64,000 nucleotides of DNA from Serinus canaria (taxonomy: Eukaryota; Chordata; Aves; Passeriformes; Fringillidae). The stretch covers positions 13,160,601 to 13,224,600 of the forward strand of contig NC_066326.1 in assembly GCF_022539315.1 (NCBI RefSeq), read 5' to 3'. Made by a program: the position numbers and the translations under genes. The notes under the pieces are model-generated. The model was not told the origin of the DNA and did no database searches. It saw nothing but the letters and a program-made list of their open reading frames with translations. Numbering within the stretch: position 1 is the first letter of the stretch; each line of letters starts with the position of its first letter. Below, one piece after another: positions 52,799-64,000 of the stretch.

Positions 52799-54062
52799 AC
52801 TGCATTCAAACAGTGTTTGCTACTTAAACTTGCATGTCCACTTGATAAAATCTTTAGTACAGCTGTAACATTCTAGTAAAACACCTAACTTCTGCTTCCT
52901 AGCATACATTTGATCTCTTTGCCCTGGTCAGAGGGTGGTTTATAGGGATATTGGTGATGCTTTTCTTTTAATTGTGTCAAATCTTTAAAGTGCAAAAAGT
53001 GCAGAAATTCACCCCTCCTCCACCTCCTCACTACCCCCATCAGTAATTTGGCCTTAGTCCTGCATTTCTGCTGACATTTGAAATTTTGTATTTAGTGAAA
53101 TGACTTCTTGATCTGATTAACAACTGCTGACTTCCCCAGCAGTGCCCAGTGAAGATGTCTTGTTAATTCACCCAGTGACAGCCTGCATTTGGCTTTTCAA
53201 GAGTTCCTGCATTCCACTGTTTTCTCACATTTCCCAGTGCTCCATGTCCCATTCCTCCATCCCCTGGCATGTGACATTTTTGCACGTGCCAGCAGTAGCT
53301 GGGAGAGCTGATACCTGCACAAGAGCTGGGAATAGCCTGGGTTTTGTTGAGGGGAGGGAAGTAAAAATTAATTACCTTCCTTTCTGACCTCCTCTTCCAA
53401 AACCCTGGGTTACTCTTGTAATTTAAACATGTAATTACACTGATATTTATTATTTTATGTATATAGTTATAGTTATCTGTCTTATTACTTCACATTATTT
53501 TGTCCCTCTTCTTATTTCTGTGCACAATAGGCATAAAAATGTAAGCAGGCTAAAATGTGGACTAAGAGAAACCATATAATTATTTAGAGAGCTGTGGGCC
53601 TACATTCTATAATAAGATACAATTCATATTCTAAAAATTATATATATATTGGTTTTAGCACACCTACACAAGTAGTATACATGTTCCTTAGCATTTTCCA
53701 TATTTCTTCTCTGTCACATTTAAACTGCCTGGCACAAGGTCCACAGAAATAAATTAAATTTCCATTTTGTTGTGCCACAATAGACAGATAAAAGATTCAC
53801 ATTCCATTAAAGTATATTCAGGTATCCAGTTCAGCCCAGCCTAAGAAGCCAATGGAGAAAAGGAACCAAAGGAATTGGTGTTTCAGGAGTTTACTGTGCC
53901 AAACAAGTGGCACACAAGCACAGGCCACTGCTGGGAGACTTCATAGGGAAGTGCATTTTGGCTGCCTCTCTTTGTCAGCCAGCTCACACATCAGATCTAC
54001 AGAATCTGATTATTCAGGCAGGCTGAAAAGTAAATTTATTCATGGTCTATTCCTTAAGAATT

Positions 54063-54083
54063 AAAAAAAAAAAAAAAAAAAAA
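54063..54083. repeat. 21-base A run
   Basis: There are twenty-one consecutive A residues. The flanks show no recognisable element. Confidence 0.95.
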
Positions 54084-55487
54084 GGAGACTTTTTATATTG
54101 GAAAATTCTACATATTAATACTGGGAGCTATACTACTGCTCTTTGAATTAAAAAATACTTTTATTCTAATCAATTTTGCTAAAAGGGTGTGTCTAAGCAG
54201 TAAAGTTAATTTAACATTCTTGGCTCAGTTAATATTTTGCTAATTCAGTGTAGAGTTTGTATAAAAGCATTTTAAAAATTTCAGCATTTGACAAAATTAG
54301 TACTCGTTTTATGATAATGTTGTTAATTTAATGCTTGACTTGGAATTATGCTTCAAAGTGAATTGGAAAAACATGCCTTTTCCCTTGCTGTTGCAGATAT
54401 CTCTGTTCATGCACCAGTGAACTGACCTTACATTTTAACATAGGCAGCACAAAATCGCTCTTGTATTTCAATAATTTTTTCTGCAATTCAATCATCTAGT
54501 CCATCAGTTTCAGATGGATATTGCAACAACCTACCCATGAAAGCTAAAATGATCTTTATCCTTTTATGTTTATTTTCTGGAAAGCCCTGCAGTGACTTCT
54601 GCTTTCTGATATATATACATTTATATCTATCTAGATGTATACAGAAATACATGCAAGTATTCATTCTGTTAATCACTGTGCTTAATAAAGCCATCCTGAC
54701 AGTCATGGTCATTCAAGTTCAAGATTTTGCCTCATTGAGTAAGTACAGGCAGCTTGTCCAGATTTCCCACACTGGGGCTGGGCAGAGAGGGGATACTTGG
54801 CCATTTGTCTGAGACTTCCAGATGCCCAGGAGCCCACAGAGAGCAACGATTTGGAGTGGCCTCTCCGAGAGGTCAGTGTGAGCAGGGCTCAGCTGTGTGC
54901 TGTGGGAAGGTTCAGCCTCCCCCAGCAGGGCACAGCAGATCCATTTTTGCACACACTGCACAGCTGGACAGCTCTGGAGACAGAGGGGATCTGCTCCTAC
55001 AGAGGGGATTTCTTGGACTGACATATGTGTATCCTACCTTCAAATGAAACTGCTGTCACATCAGCAGGCTGTGCCTGAATTACAAAGAGTAAGATACAAT
55101 CTCACTCAAACATTTGTCTGTAGATAAAAGCTGTCTGGGATTTTCAGTGCTTTCACACCAAGCAGCCTCTTGTGTGGGCTCTGTTGTCTCGTGTTTTGAT
55201 CACTGGAACATCTCTGTTCTTGACAAATTTCATTTGCCCTGCTGGCACTTGCTCAAAGCAATGCCTCGGAAGCAATTTCTGCCGATACCATAAATCAGAG
55301 TGGCTGGCTTTGCTGTGTCCCCTCACTGTCATTCACACAGCACATTCTGAAAGCAGTTCATGGTTCAGCCCCAGCCTACCTGTGCCATTCCTCTCTGAAA
55401 GGCCCACTCCCTTCTCCACAGCACCTCTCTCTTGCTAGTTTGTTCTGTTTTCAAGCAAATTTTTTGTTTGTTTACACTGTTATTTTT

Positions 55488-55754
55488 TGGCCTTGTGGGA
55501 GACCAAGAGGAAGCTGAGTCAGGGGAAGTTTAGATTATATACCAGGAAAGGATTTTTCACCCAGAGAGTTGTTGAAGAGTGGAATAGGCTCCCCAGGAGA
55601 GTGGTCACAGCACCAAGCCTGTCAGAGTTCAGGGAATGTTTGGACAATGCTCTCAGGCACGTGGTGGGATTCTTGGGGTGTCCTGTGCAGGGCCAGGAGC
55701 TGGACATGATGAGGCTGATGGATGCCTTCTAACTCAGCACATTCTATTATTCCC
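55488..55754 (+). mobile_element. 5'-truncated CR1-type LINE, 3' end
   Basis: The plus-strand frame 55487-55732 reads RKLSQGKFRLYTRKGFFTQR, then VVEEWNRLPRRVV and APSLSEFRECLDNALR. This is the usual C-terminal signature of avian CR1 (chicken repeat 1) ORF2, in which a WNRLPREVV-type motif is followed by APSL and F-LD-AL. After it comes the 3' region with the sense of the CR1 tail (GGGTGTCCTGTGCAGGGCCA, then GAGCTGGAC) and a decayed ATTCTATTATTCC instead of the usual ATTCTATG repeats. The start near 55488 is a 5' truncation typical of LINEs. It sits inside the CACNA2D3 intron in the opposite orientation to the gene. The remaining frame is open, but the element lacks most of ORF2 and cannot move by itself. 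Confidence 0.82.
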
Positions 55755-56149
55755 TGACTCAGTATAAAACAACTCCCTACAAACTCTTCCTGCAGAACCC
55801 TGAGGCAACAGGACAGCTCTCTACCCCCTCCCCACCACTCCAGTCATGCTCTCCTTGGTGCCCTACGTTTCATTTCTGTGGTACCTCTGTCAATGCAATG
55901 AACACCTTCAGGTTCATATCAGCCTCCTAATGGAATTAAACAGCTGAGCTCACAAGCACAAAAACACATCCTCCATTGCTGGTTCTACTGATTTTAAAAA
56001 ACACACACATATCTGTCCTAAAAGAGGTTCTAGAGAGGACAGAACCTACAGAGGAAAAAACTACCTCGGGCAACTGCTGTGCTTAGCACAATAATTAGGT
56101 TTCTCCCTAGAAATTCAGCATTTCTGATACTAGGCAAGCACAGCAGGAG

Positions 56150-56642
56150 GGCTGCAGTGAGAGAGGGCCACAAAGTGCCCTGTGCCCTCCCAGCCTGCTC
56201 CAGCTGGGGCTGGAGACACTGCAAGGAGCCCAAGAGGAGGCACAGCAGCCCCCTGGAAAGGGCCATCAGCAGCTGGGAACAGCTGGAAAGCCAGCTGGGA
56301 CAATGCCATGGTGAAAGGGGTGTGCTGCTGGACACCACGGGCTGTGGGTGAGCCCTGGCAGGGTGAGGACACCCCTGGGGGAGCCAGGCTGAGCTGGGGA
56401 CAGGGGTGACCCAGCTGAAGGGACAGCAGGGACAGGGGAGGGGCAGTGAGAAGCTGCAGAGGCAGAGCTGCTGCTGCTGCCAAGCAGCCCTTGGCTCTGC
56501 TGCCTCCTGCTCCCCCTGGCAGGGGAGAGGCTGAGGGGCAGCCAAGGGGCTGGGACTGGCCCCAGGTGGGCTCGGGCACAATTTCAGCCCGGGCAGCTGG
56601 GAGGAAAGGCTCAGGGGGGTGATTCTTCCCTGTTCTCAACAC
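56150..56642. other. GC-rich, CpG-poor block with long chance open frames
   Basis: About 490 bases are strongly G+C-rich in an AT-rich intron, with CAGC/CTGG-type words and very few CpGs. Open frames of 183 and 170 codons overlap here on the minus strand (56030-56581 and 56130-56642). They are rich in Pro, Ser, Leu, Ala and Gln without any domain, as expected where stop codons are rare by composition. It may be a decayed repeat or a methylated former island. I do not annotate a gene. Confidence 0.5.
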
Positions 56643-58190
56643 AAAGTCAGTGTTAGAAGCTTGTGCAATTTGACAATAAGTTATGTAAAAAATTCTGTGA
56701 CTCCATGGTGTTTTACAAGCAGCTCAGTTCATTTTCAAATGAGCTTTAAATTGGAAAAAGTGATAATTAGATTTTTCATACTTGCTTTTTAAAAAAGTAT
56801 TTGCACACTATTTCCACTGTACAATTTAGGCAAAATCATTAGTTTGGATTCCATTTACATATGTTTTTACTTTTTATTTTTTGCTGTTATAGATGAGCCT
56901 TTTGATTTTCTCAAAGTAAAATTTTCACTTAGAAAACCAACTTTTCTCTTTTCTTCCTACATAATTCACAGTAACTCTTACAACTACTGATAAACACAGA
57001 TTAAACACCACAAAAATGGCTGGTCAGGCATCTTAGTAATTAGTCTAGTTGAAACATTCTTTTAACTTACAGAAGTTATTTCCATTACAGTTAATTACAT
57101 TTTTTTAAAGGACAGTAAATCTTTTTTTATAAAGTATGTAATTATATCTTTACACAACATGAGTTTCTGCTAATTATGCAATTATCATGCAAAGAGATTA
57201 ATATGACAGCCTGAACTGCTGGCTATGTGTTAAAAGCACAGTATATGTAGATATACTTCATGCACATATACTCCATTTTCTGTACAATCTCAATGATTTA
57301 CACTTGCATCTCTGGGGTCATTAATTTAGTACACAAAGGACACTTCCCTTGTAGCAAGAAAACAAAAAGGCCAAAATCTTCCCTATAGTCAAGAAGTTGA
57401 AGACATTTACACATTGGAGAAAACCCTTTTTTAACAAAGCATTAGCAAGAGAATATCAGCAAAAGAACATTTATGTAACAACCAGTTCCTCCTCCCTTCC
57501 CCCCCCTGCAAATCATAGTTCTGATGTCAGTGTTGGATTTGTTGAAGTCATCCTTACCCACAAAATGAATCCCATTACTGTTAAGTACAGTAAAATCAGC
57601 TTCTTGTCACAGCTTTAAGACTGGCACCTGTTCCATGGAAAACTCACCTGGACCCAAGGGGAGCTACTGAGATCTGATCTCTCACTGCTGTTAAACACCA
57701 GCAGCCCCTCTACACAACTTACAGACACACACATTTCAGACCATGAACATGGAGAGGTTATGCTGGCATTTTATCATGCCATGCAAGCCTTAAAAAAGCT
57801 AAAATCTGACTCTATTAATTCTTACATTTTACCCATTTTGCAATTTGCACTATACAGAGGGGGAAAGCAGACACACCCTGAAGTTAAAAGTTAAAGTAAT
57901 ATACAAAGTTCAAGCAAAGTAAAAAAAAATACATATAACTATTCTTTGCAACCCCAGACTGAAGACTACTTCTTTCAAGGGTTTCAAATGGCAAGTCACA
58001 GACAAACAGCCCAAAATCTCTGACACTTGAAGAATCCAACACTGAAAAAACCAATGTGTCTGTCCAGTGGGCTCAGATGTCACCCATCACCTGTCTGCAG
58101 CATTTTTCAAGTGGCTTGAGCGAAACATGACAGATAACAAGAAATGATGGAAGAAAAATAGTAAAAAACCCCAAATCCTGAGACACTCAC

Positions 58191-58341
58191 AGCAATTATA
58201 TTGAAGAAGTCATCATCTCCAAGGGTATCCAAAATAGATGAAACTGTCTGCTTTGCAATAGTCAGGCGAAGCCCTTTCATGCTGCCACTGACATCCACTA
58301 AAATTACCACATCTTTTGGAGAAGTGGCTGCCTGGATGTAC
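58191..58341 (-). CDS. CACNA2D3: CACNA2D3 internal exon, start of VWA domain with MIDAS motif
   Basis: This 151-base exon has one base completing Trp, then 50 codons from [10 protein letters not shown] to DDDFFNIIA, and it ends on a codon boundary. The acceptor ends TTTCATCTCAG and the donor is GTGAGT. It encodes the first beta strand and first helix of the von Willebrand factor A domain. Residues DVSGS (58281-58295) are the Asp-x-Ser-x-Ser part of the metal-ion-dependent adhesion site. In alpha-2/delta proteins this site binds a divalent cation and is needed for channel trafficking. The open frame runs on past the donor into the intron (down to 58107), but that extension loses the family sequence and the splice site is canonical. 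The next exon, starting YNEELHYVE, lies 7,980 bases away. Confidence 0.97.
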
Positions 58342-58427
58342 CTGAGATGAAAGATAAAACTGCTTTTAAATTCTGAACTTTTCATCACTTCAAATTTCTT
58401 AAACACTAGCAGTCATCAATTGCCTAC
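58342..58427 (-). other. CACNA2D3: CACNA2D3 minimal intron (86 bases)
   Basis: On the minus strand this runs from a GTAGGC donor to an acceptor ending TTTCATCTCAG. It interrupts a Trp codon after its second base (TG|G). It is close to the lower size limit for vertebrate introns, while its neighbours are 1.3 and 8.0 kb. The protein on both sides (RNRK-W-YIQAA) joins exactly as expected for the family, so this is a real intron and not a sequence insertion. Confidence 0.93.
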
Positions 58428-58488
58428 CACTTTCTGTTTCTGCAGTCAAATGCAATGACTCCATTCTCATCAGGTTCCCATTTAATTC
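58428..58488 (-). CDS. CACNA2D3: CACNA2D3 internal exon carrying the Arg-Asn-Arg site
   Basis: This 61-base exon has two bases completing a Gly codon, 19 full codons ([19 protein letters not shown]) and two bases of a Trp codon completed by the next exon. The acceptor reads TTTACAACAG and the donor GTAGGC. The segment lies just before the VWA domain of alpha-2/delta. At 58433-58441 it has Arg-Asn-Arg, where alpha-2/delta-1 and -2 carry the Arg-Arg-Arg motif needed for gabapentinoid binding. The change is typical of alpha-2/delta-3, which does not bind these drugs with high affinity. Only 86 bases separate this exon from the next. It is too short to show up as an open frame, but the phases on both sides fit exactly. 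Confidence 0.95.
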
Positions 58489-59831
58489 CTGTTGTAAAAA
58501 AGAGAGGATGAAATATTAAATTAAATTTTCACAGTACCTGTGGAAAATGTGTCTGTGGTATTGGGGCTAAGGAGCAGTTAAAGGAGTTTCATACTTTAAT
58601 CTAACAGGCTGTGCCATCATAGCATAGGAAATACTGGGGGGGAGAAAGGTTCCTAAAATAGGGCAACCAGGAATAATTTTTTTCCTCACTCCTTTTTAGC
58701 CTACTGTAAGGTGAAAGCTCTTCAGGCCTGCCAGGTCATGGCACTGTTTTCACAAAATTCTTGCCATTCTTGGTCTTTGGTGCTGGAAAGCTTTGTCACA
58801 GCTTGCCAAGTCCTTTCCAGACCTTGAGCACTTCTGACCCATGGCTGGCTCCAGCAGCTGCCCTTACACCACCTGCTTCACTCACAGGTCATACTCTGAA
58901 TTTTCACTCACATCACTCTGAAGAGGTGACATCTCCTGGGTGTGGGTCAGAAGAAATATGATAAAAAAATCTCCAAGATTAAAAAAAAAATGACAGGGGA
59001 ACTCTTCCTGCTTTTTACACTCATTTTCTAGCACAAAACAAGAAATAGCCTTGGAAATAAGGACTAACATTTGAAATATCATGGAGCTTGGGAACTGAAA
59101 TCTAATCTAAAACTAACACAGATGTAGTAGCCATTGCTCTCAGCCACTTTCAGACATACAGACTTAGAGTGAACTTGCTTGAACTCGAGACTTAGAGAAA
59201 CATGGGCTGCTAAACCACATCAGCCAAAGGAGCAATACCCACTGTGAGCCTGATTCAAAGTTACAGAAGCTGATAATCAGTTTATTTAACCCCATAGTTT
59301 ATTATAATGGGGTAAATTTTGTATAGGATTAAACATAAAACTTAATAGGCAACAATTTAAGTTTTAATCTATTTCTATAGAAATAATACAAGTGATGTGA
59401 TTGCATTTTATTACAACTGGTGTGAAAATAAACTTTCAAACAAGTTTTTTAAATTTTTTGATGTAAATCTGCTGGGTTAAGTGGAAGTTTAAAAATAAAA
59501 CAACAAATAATGATGAAGTCCTACTGTGTGCATTGATAGAGAACATAATTCAAGCTTAGTCCTATATGAAGGCTCTAATCCTTTTGCTCTCCTTCTCCCA
59601 GCCTGTTTAGAAGTTATTTTTCACATCTGTATATTCTATCTGAATAGAAATTTTTATGAGTACATGAGTTACCATGAGAGTTTCACCTCCAAATATAAAT
59701 TGGTAGGAAAAAAAAAACGCAAAATTTTAAAAATGTTGATTGGAAATCTCTCTGAGAACTAGATGAAGTAAAATCAAACATGCAAGCCATAGAATTCTTT
59801 CTTGTATTTTAAGAACTTCTCTTTTTCCTAC
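58489..59831 (-). other. CACNA2D3: CACNA2D3 intron (1,343 bases)
   Basis: This phase-1 intron splits the Gly codon of YPG-IKW. The donor is GTAGGA and the acceptor TTTACAACAG. The sequence is AT-rich with a short A run near 58981. I recognise no repeat or gene in it. Confidence 0.92.
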
Positions 59832-59963
59832 CTGGATATTGCCTGAAAAATCCTTTTGCACTTCCAAAGTACTGCCAGATGAGAGAAGGGTCACGATCAA
59901 AGTTATCAACAAACACCTTATTTAAAGATTCTGACCAATAAACTCCATTGACTATGGCTGGAT
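59832..59963 (-). CDS. CACNA2D3: CACNA2D3 internal exon, segment before the VWA domain
   Basis: This 132-base exon encodes 43 full codons, [11 protein letters not shown] to FFRQYP. It begins with two bases (AT) that complete an Asp codon and ends with one base (G) of the Gly codon finished by the next exon. On the minus strand it follows a T-rich tract ending in CAG and is followed by GTAGGA. The protein matches the stretch of calcium-channel alpha-2/delta-3 just before the VWA domain, which belongs to the extracellular part of a GPI-anchored auxiliary subunit that raises surface expression of CaV1/CaV2 channels. The residues [20 protein letters not shown] are characteristic of this paralogue. 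This is the most 5' exon of the gene visible here; I found no upstream exon between 59964 and 64000. The identification rests on recognising the family and was not checked by database search. Confidence 0.95.
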
Positions 59964-62900
59964 CTGGAAAAAAATAAAGAACACACACACAATTAAAAGT
60001 GATTTTATGAAGTAGAATCCCATAAATTCTACCATCTTCAGCTTATTCAATATCCAAAAGTCTATTGACTGAAAACTGTTGCAAAAAGGTTTTAGTTTCC
60101 TTTGTCAAATAAGTGATCCAAAATAAATAATTCGACTAAAGAACAGAAGTATGGCTCAAATACAACAGAGAAACCTGGCACTATTTTTTAGATAAGCTAG
60201 AATTGTTCTTTAGAGCATCTATCTTGAGCCACCACATTGCTTGTTCTGGAGAACATAAATAACTCAATGTAATTTAGATTATTTACTCAATGTACCTTCC
60301 CTAAATGCATGGAATGTCTCATGGCAACACTTTATTTTTTTAAACATTAAATTTGGTAATGTTTGAAAGCTCTCATGTTGGAACACAAAGTGAAATACCT
60401 CTTACTTTGCACTTGAATATGCATAAAAACACATCTCATTACAAATACCACTAGTTGTTATTTGGAAAGCGCTGAACCCACATTCCACAACAATTACCCA
60501 ATTAGTTTTTATTTCCATAGAAAGAGAGCTACAAAGGAAATCCTTGATGCTGAAACTGTTCTGTTGAAGCCATCCCCATCTATCAGTCCCTAAGACCCCA
60601 GGCTGCTCAAGTGTGTCTTTTAGCTACAGATTTAGTTCAATAGTGGGAAATGAGAAATCAATGAACATGTCTTAGAAAGTTACTGGATTTCAAACTGTGA
60701 ATTTTGAAAGGTGAGAAACAATTAAGATACAGGATATTCCCAGTTCAATCTTATATGAAGTCAGCAGAATAGAAAGGAAAAAGGCAGAAGTGAAATCACA
60801 GATGCATTATTTAATTTGCAAAAGTGTGCATACATGAATACACAGTAACATTTGCTCAGGCATTTGAAATAAAGCAGCCATTAGTTTGCAAAATAATGTC
60901 ACTGTTCTGATTTCAGAAGACTGCTTCAAATGTGATTTTAATGGAGTGGAAAAAAGGCAAATTGTTATCTTCCCCTGCATTCATCAAGAAAAAACAGCAG
61001 AAAAATGGAAATGTCTCAGCTACACAACTTTGCATGTTGCTTTCACCTAAATATTTAGGTTTATATAGAAGAAATGGTGAAAAAGCAAGGTCAACAAAAC
61101 AGATCTTATTTTTAAAACACATGGAGTGCAGTTACTTGTTTCTCTAGAAGATGACATACACACTTATAATCTGCCACACCAGACACATGTCAGACAAACT
61201 GATGTCACTGGTCCAAGGGCACTAACTTCAGTCCTGCCTTGCTGGCAAAACCCATTGCCCAGTGGTTTCCCAACCTGTAGTGACTCCAAGAATGAGCTGT
61301 GACCAGAACATCACAAACCAGCTCTCAAGACTGAGATCTGTCATTGGTTTGTAAAAATATGCTCCTATGTCAGCATCCCAAAATATCAGCCCATTGTTCA
61401 GCATTTAGACATTACCTGAGAATTAAAATGAGAATTCTGTTCCTCAGCCCACAGGAACTTCTCAGTACCAGTTCAAAAACTGATATTCTGATTCTGCTCC
61501 TCAACTTCATGTACAATGGAGTACCCAAATCACTAAAAATTGCAGTGGCACTGTTGAATCAGCATCACAATCCTGAGATAAGGCAATAAGTTTAATTCAT
61601 CTTTGAAAAGAGTGACCAAGTTCAGAGGGCTGGGGTTTGGTTTTTGTACTTTTCCTGGTGTTGCTAGAAAGGTCTGTTTAGAGGACAAGAGAAGACTCCA
61701 TTTCTCAAGCTTCCAGAGGGCTATAGGTTCTTTATATGCCCTGCAGTCATCAGGATTAAAGAAAATCCAAAGAAATCAAACAGAATAATTTTATACTTAT
61801 TTATATTTAAAATAACCTGCAGTGCTTTCAGCAACTTATGTTTGGATGTCATTCCAAGACTGCCCATTGTACTTTGGTATTTTAGTTTTCTCAGTTCATT
61901 GGTTGTCTCCTATCCTGGATTCCTCAGGGCCTAAGTTTGAATGTCCTTTCCTAATTAATCAGAGCTCTAATGCCACTCATGAGCAGAACCCTCTGCCTCC
62001 CAACCCAACGACAATTTTTTTTAATTCTATCTGCATTCCATTTCCATAAGGTTATGGCATAACTTTAGTCATTCACCTCTTAATTTCTGAATTGAAGTCC
62101 TTCCAGTAGCATATAAAATAAATATGTGTATATTAAAAATACAAATATAAATCACTTTTAAAAAATCATATTGAAACATCCATGGGTATTTTAAATTAAT
62201 TGTTTTAGACCATCTGTGAAGAGTCACTTTAACATGTTTATATATCCATATTACAGATTAGAGAACTCCATGGAAATAAAACTGGGTCTGGTGGAGTCCA
62301 TCTTCTGCATTAGGCTGACAACACTCATCATCCATCTCCTGATCACTCTAAACATTAATCCAGTGACTCTGAAACTAACAGACTTACTTTTTAGCTGGAA
62401 GGAGCATAAAGGAGGCATTTAAATAAGAGGGCACAATTAAAATGTGACCTATGCTCACTGAATTCCTTCAGAATGAAAGCTGGTGATAATTCCTGCCTTC
62501 CCACACCCTGCATGTCTGCTATGCAGGCTGCCCTTCTTACAATATTTCAAGTTACATGTTAGGCACCAACCACTTCAATAAAAGAAGCAAATAGGGCTAC
62601 AATCAGTTTGATCCTTGTAATACAAGGAAAAGTGGTGTAGGGACAAATGTAGCCACAGAACAAAACAGCAAACCTGGAAGTCATGAGTCTCTGCTGGCTG
62701 CTGCACCTTCAGGCAGAGATTTCACTCTGGATCTCTTTGTTCTGAACTTTCTACCACTGCTACGTGGGTGCATCTCTGTCCACATGCACCATCCCAAATA
62801 CAGCTGCATTTCTGACCATGTGTCCCATTAAATCATCATCTAATAACCTGTATGTTTAACTTGTTCTGGGCAATTTCCAATTTTAGTCATTACACAAAAC

Positions 62901-64000
62901 TGTTTAAATTCCCCTAGTACATCATTTAGAAACAGTATTCTTAAGTTTTTCAGTTACTGGTGAGCATCATCTGCATCCCCCAGATAGTTAAATGTCAATG
63001 GTGGTAAATTAATCTGTGAGAATATTCAGAAATGTAGTGAGGGATTAAAAAAAAAAAAAAAAAAAATAAAGCTTAATATAAATGCAAAATCATCAATGTG
63101 ATGTTATGGGGCTCAAAGATAAAAAATGGAAATAGCTTTCACCACAGTTCTTGAAATATGATTTCTGCTTTTGCTTCCTGGCAGATAAAATGCAATAAAA
63201 TATTCCCTTTCCCATGTCTTTTAGATGAGCTGGCTTGCAATTATATGGGATTTTGCTGCACCATTGTTTGTTGTAGATGTTACCTGTTTTTACTGACATT
63301 TAACATAAATCCAGCCTCCAGGAAAATAAGTACAGTGACACAAAACTGAAATGAGATTGCCAAAGAACAGTACAAATGTATGTAGCAATTAAGTGGCTGT
63401 CACAGATCCTGCTGGCCCCAAAAGGACTGAACAAAGGCAAGGAAGGGACACAGCCTAAAAGATGTGAAACAGCCAAAGGTAATGACTTTTTAAAATGCTC
63501 ACAGAATCCAGAATTTGGAACAAAACCAATACTTCCACAACCCATTTTGCATTTCAATTATTGCAGCACGTTTTACAGAAAATAAGGGAAAACACTGAGG
63601 AACTCAGTAACTGTGAAGAACGTTCTCTTTCCTGCCATATTCTGCTTTATTCTCAAGCAAAGAAAAGTTTCTAAAGATCTTTAGTCTTTTCTCCCTATTC
63701 TATTCCTTTTGTGATATGATCATTACTATCCCCTGGAAATCTGTCAGAAAAGCTGGCATTGGAAATGATCTCCCCTCCTGCAATATCTGGCAGCCTCTGC
63801 AGCAGCCCTAAACTGCAGAGCAGCTCTGTCCTACCTCAGAGCAATGCAAGCACAGCCTAAGGGCCCAGGCACTGGAAAAGGAATGCAAAACCCTGCACTT
63901 TTTCTGGCTCAGAGATAGCAACAATATTAGCTCAGTTTTTATGACATTGACAACATATTTAGTCTGGTCATATTTTAAAGAATAACAAAATCACATACTT
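59964..64000 (-). other. CACNA2D3: CACNA2D3 upstream intron (partial, at least 4.0 kb)
   Basis: This intron precedes the PAIVNG exon, with a T-rich acceptor ending CAG just above 59963. I looked on the minus strand for the preceding exon (expected to end near NVYNK) and saw nothing convincing. The stretch includes a 19-base A run at 63048-63066. The rest looks like ordinary AT-rich intron. Confidence 0.85.
63048..63066. repeat. 19-base A run
   Basis: There are nineteen consecutive A residues in the upstream intron. No attached element is recognised. Confidence 0.95.

Larger units (their letters stand above)
50211..58190 (-). other. CACNA2D3: CACNA2D3 intron (7,980 bases)
   Basis: This intron lies between the first VWA exon and the YNEEL exon. 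It contains a CR1 LINE 3' end at about 55.49-55.75 kb on the plus strand, GC-rich CpG-poor blocks at 54.77-55.01 and 56.15-56.64 kb, a 15-base tandem repeat at 52755-52798, a TA-rich repeat near 52.39 kb and a 21-base A run at 54063-54083. No other gene is supported. Confidence 0.9.

Noticed and set aside
56030..56642. Minus-strand open frames of 183 and 170 codons
   Set aside because: Low-complexity Pro/Ser/Leu/Ala/Gln composition, no domain, and overlapping frames in a GC-rich block where stops are rare.
58107..58406. 99-codon minus frame containing the VWA start
   Set aside because: Only 58341-58191 is exon. Both ends of the frame run into introns past canonical AG and GT sites.
59964..64000. 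Preceding CACNA2D3 exon (expected to end near NVYNK)
   Set aside because: I scanned the minus strand and saw neither the peptide nor a splice-site pair that fits.
1..64000. tRNA, rRNA, CRISPR array or prokaryotic operon signals
   Set aside because: None seen. The repeats present are simple microsatellites or retroelement remnants.

Overview
The window is vertebrate nuclear DNA: AT-rich, CpG-poor, with long non-coding stretches, short phase-compatible exons flanked by GT/AG sites, and vertebrate retroelements. The 3' end of a CR1-type LINE and LTR-like promoter blocks point to a bird, most likely a songbird. The taxon is inferred from repeat style and not proven.

The only gene I can support is on the minus strand. 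Six consecutive internal exons encode about 207 residues of CACNA2D3, the alpha-2/delta-3 auxiliary subunit of voltage-gated calcium channels. In transcript order they lie at 59963-59832, 58488-58428, 58341-58191, 50210-50136, 39422-39333 and 35707-35594. All reading phases join cleanly, all six acceptors are AG and all six donors are GT. Together they cover the end of the segment before the VWA domain, the Arg-Asn-Arg site that corresponds to the gabapentin-contact Arg-Arg-Arg of alpha-2/delta-1, and most of the VWA domain with its metal-binding motif. The rest of the gene lies outside the window on both sides.

Layout: 1-35593 is one large intron with no exon that I can find. 35594-39422 holds two VWA exons. 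39423-50135 and 50211-58190 are introns around the 75-base exon. 58191-59963 is a tight cluster of three exons that includes an 86-base intron. 59964-64000 is the upstream intron. The introns carry a CR1 3' end (about 55.5 kb), an LTR-like block with a CCAAT cluster and a TATA box on the plus strand (about 10.14-10.9 kb), a possible minus-oriented LTR-like fragment (about 13.9 kb), several GC-rich but CpG-poor islands, and many microsatellites and homopolymers.

I found no prokaryotic features, CRISPR array, tRNA or rRNA. I found no convincing new biological system. The most interesting items are the antisense-oriented LTR-like promoter inside the gene, the imperfect metal site of the VWA domain, and some intronic blocks that look like candidate regulatory elements.
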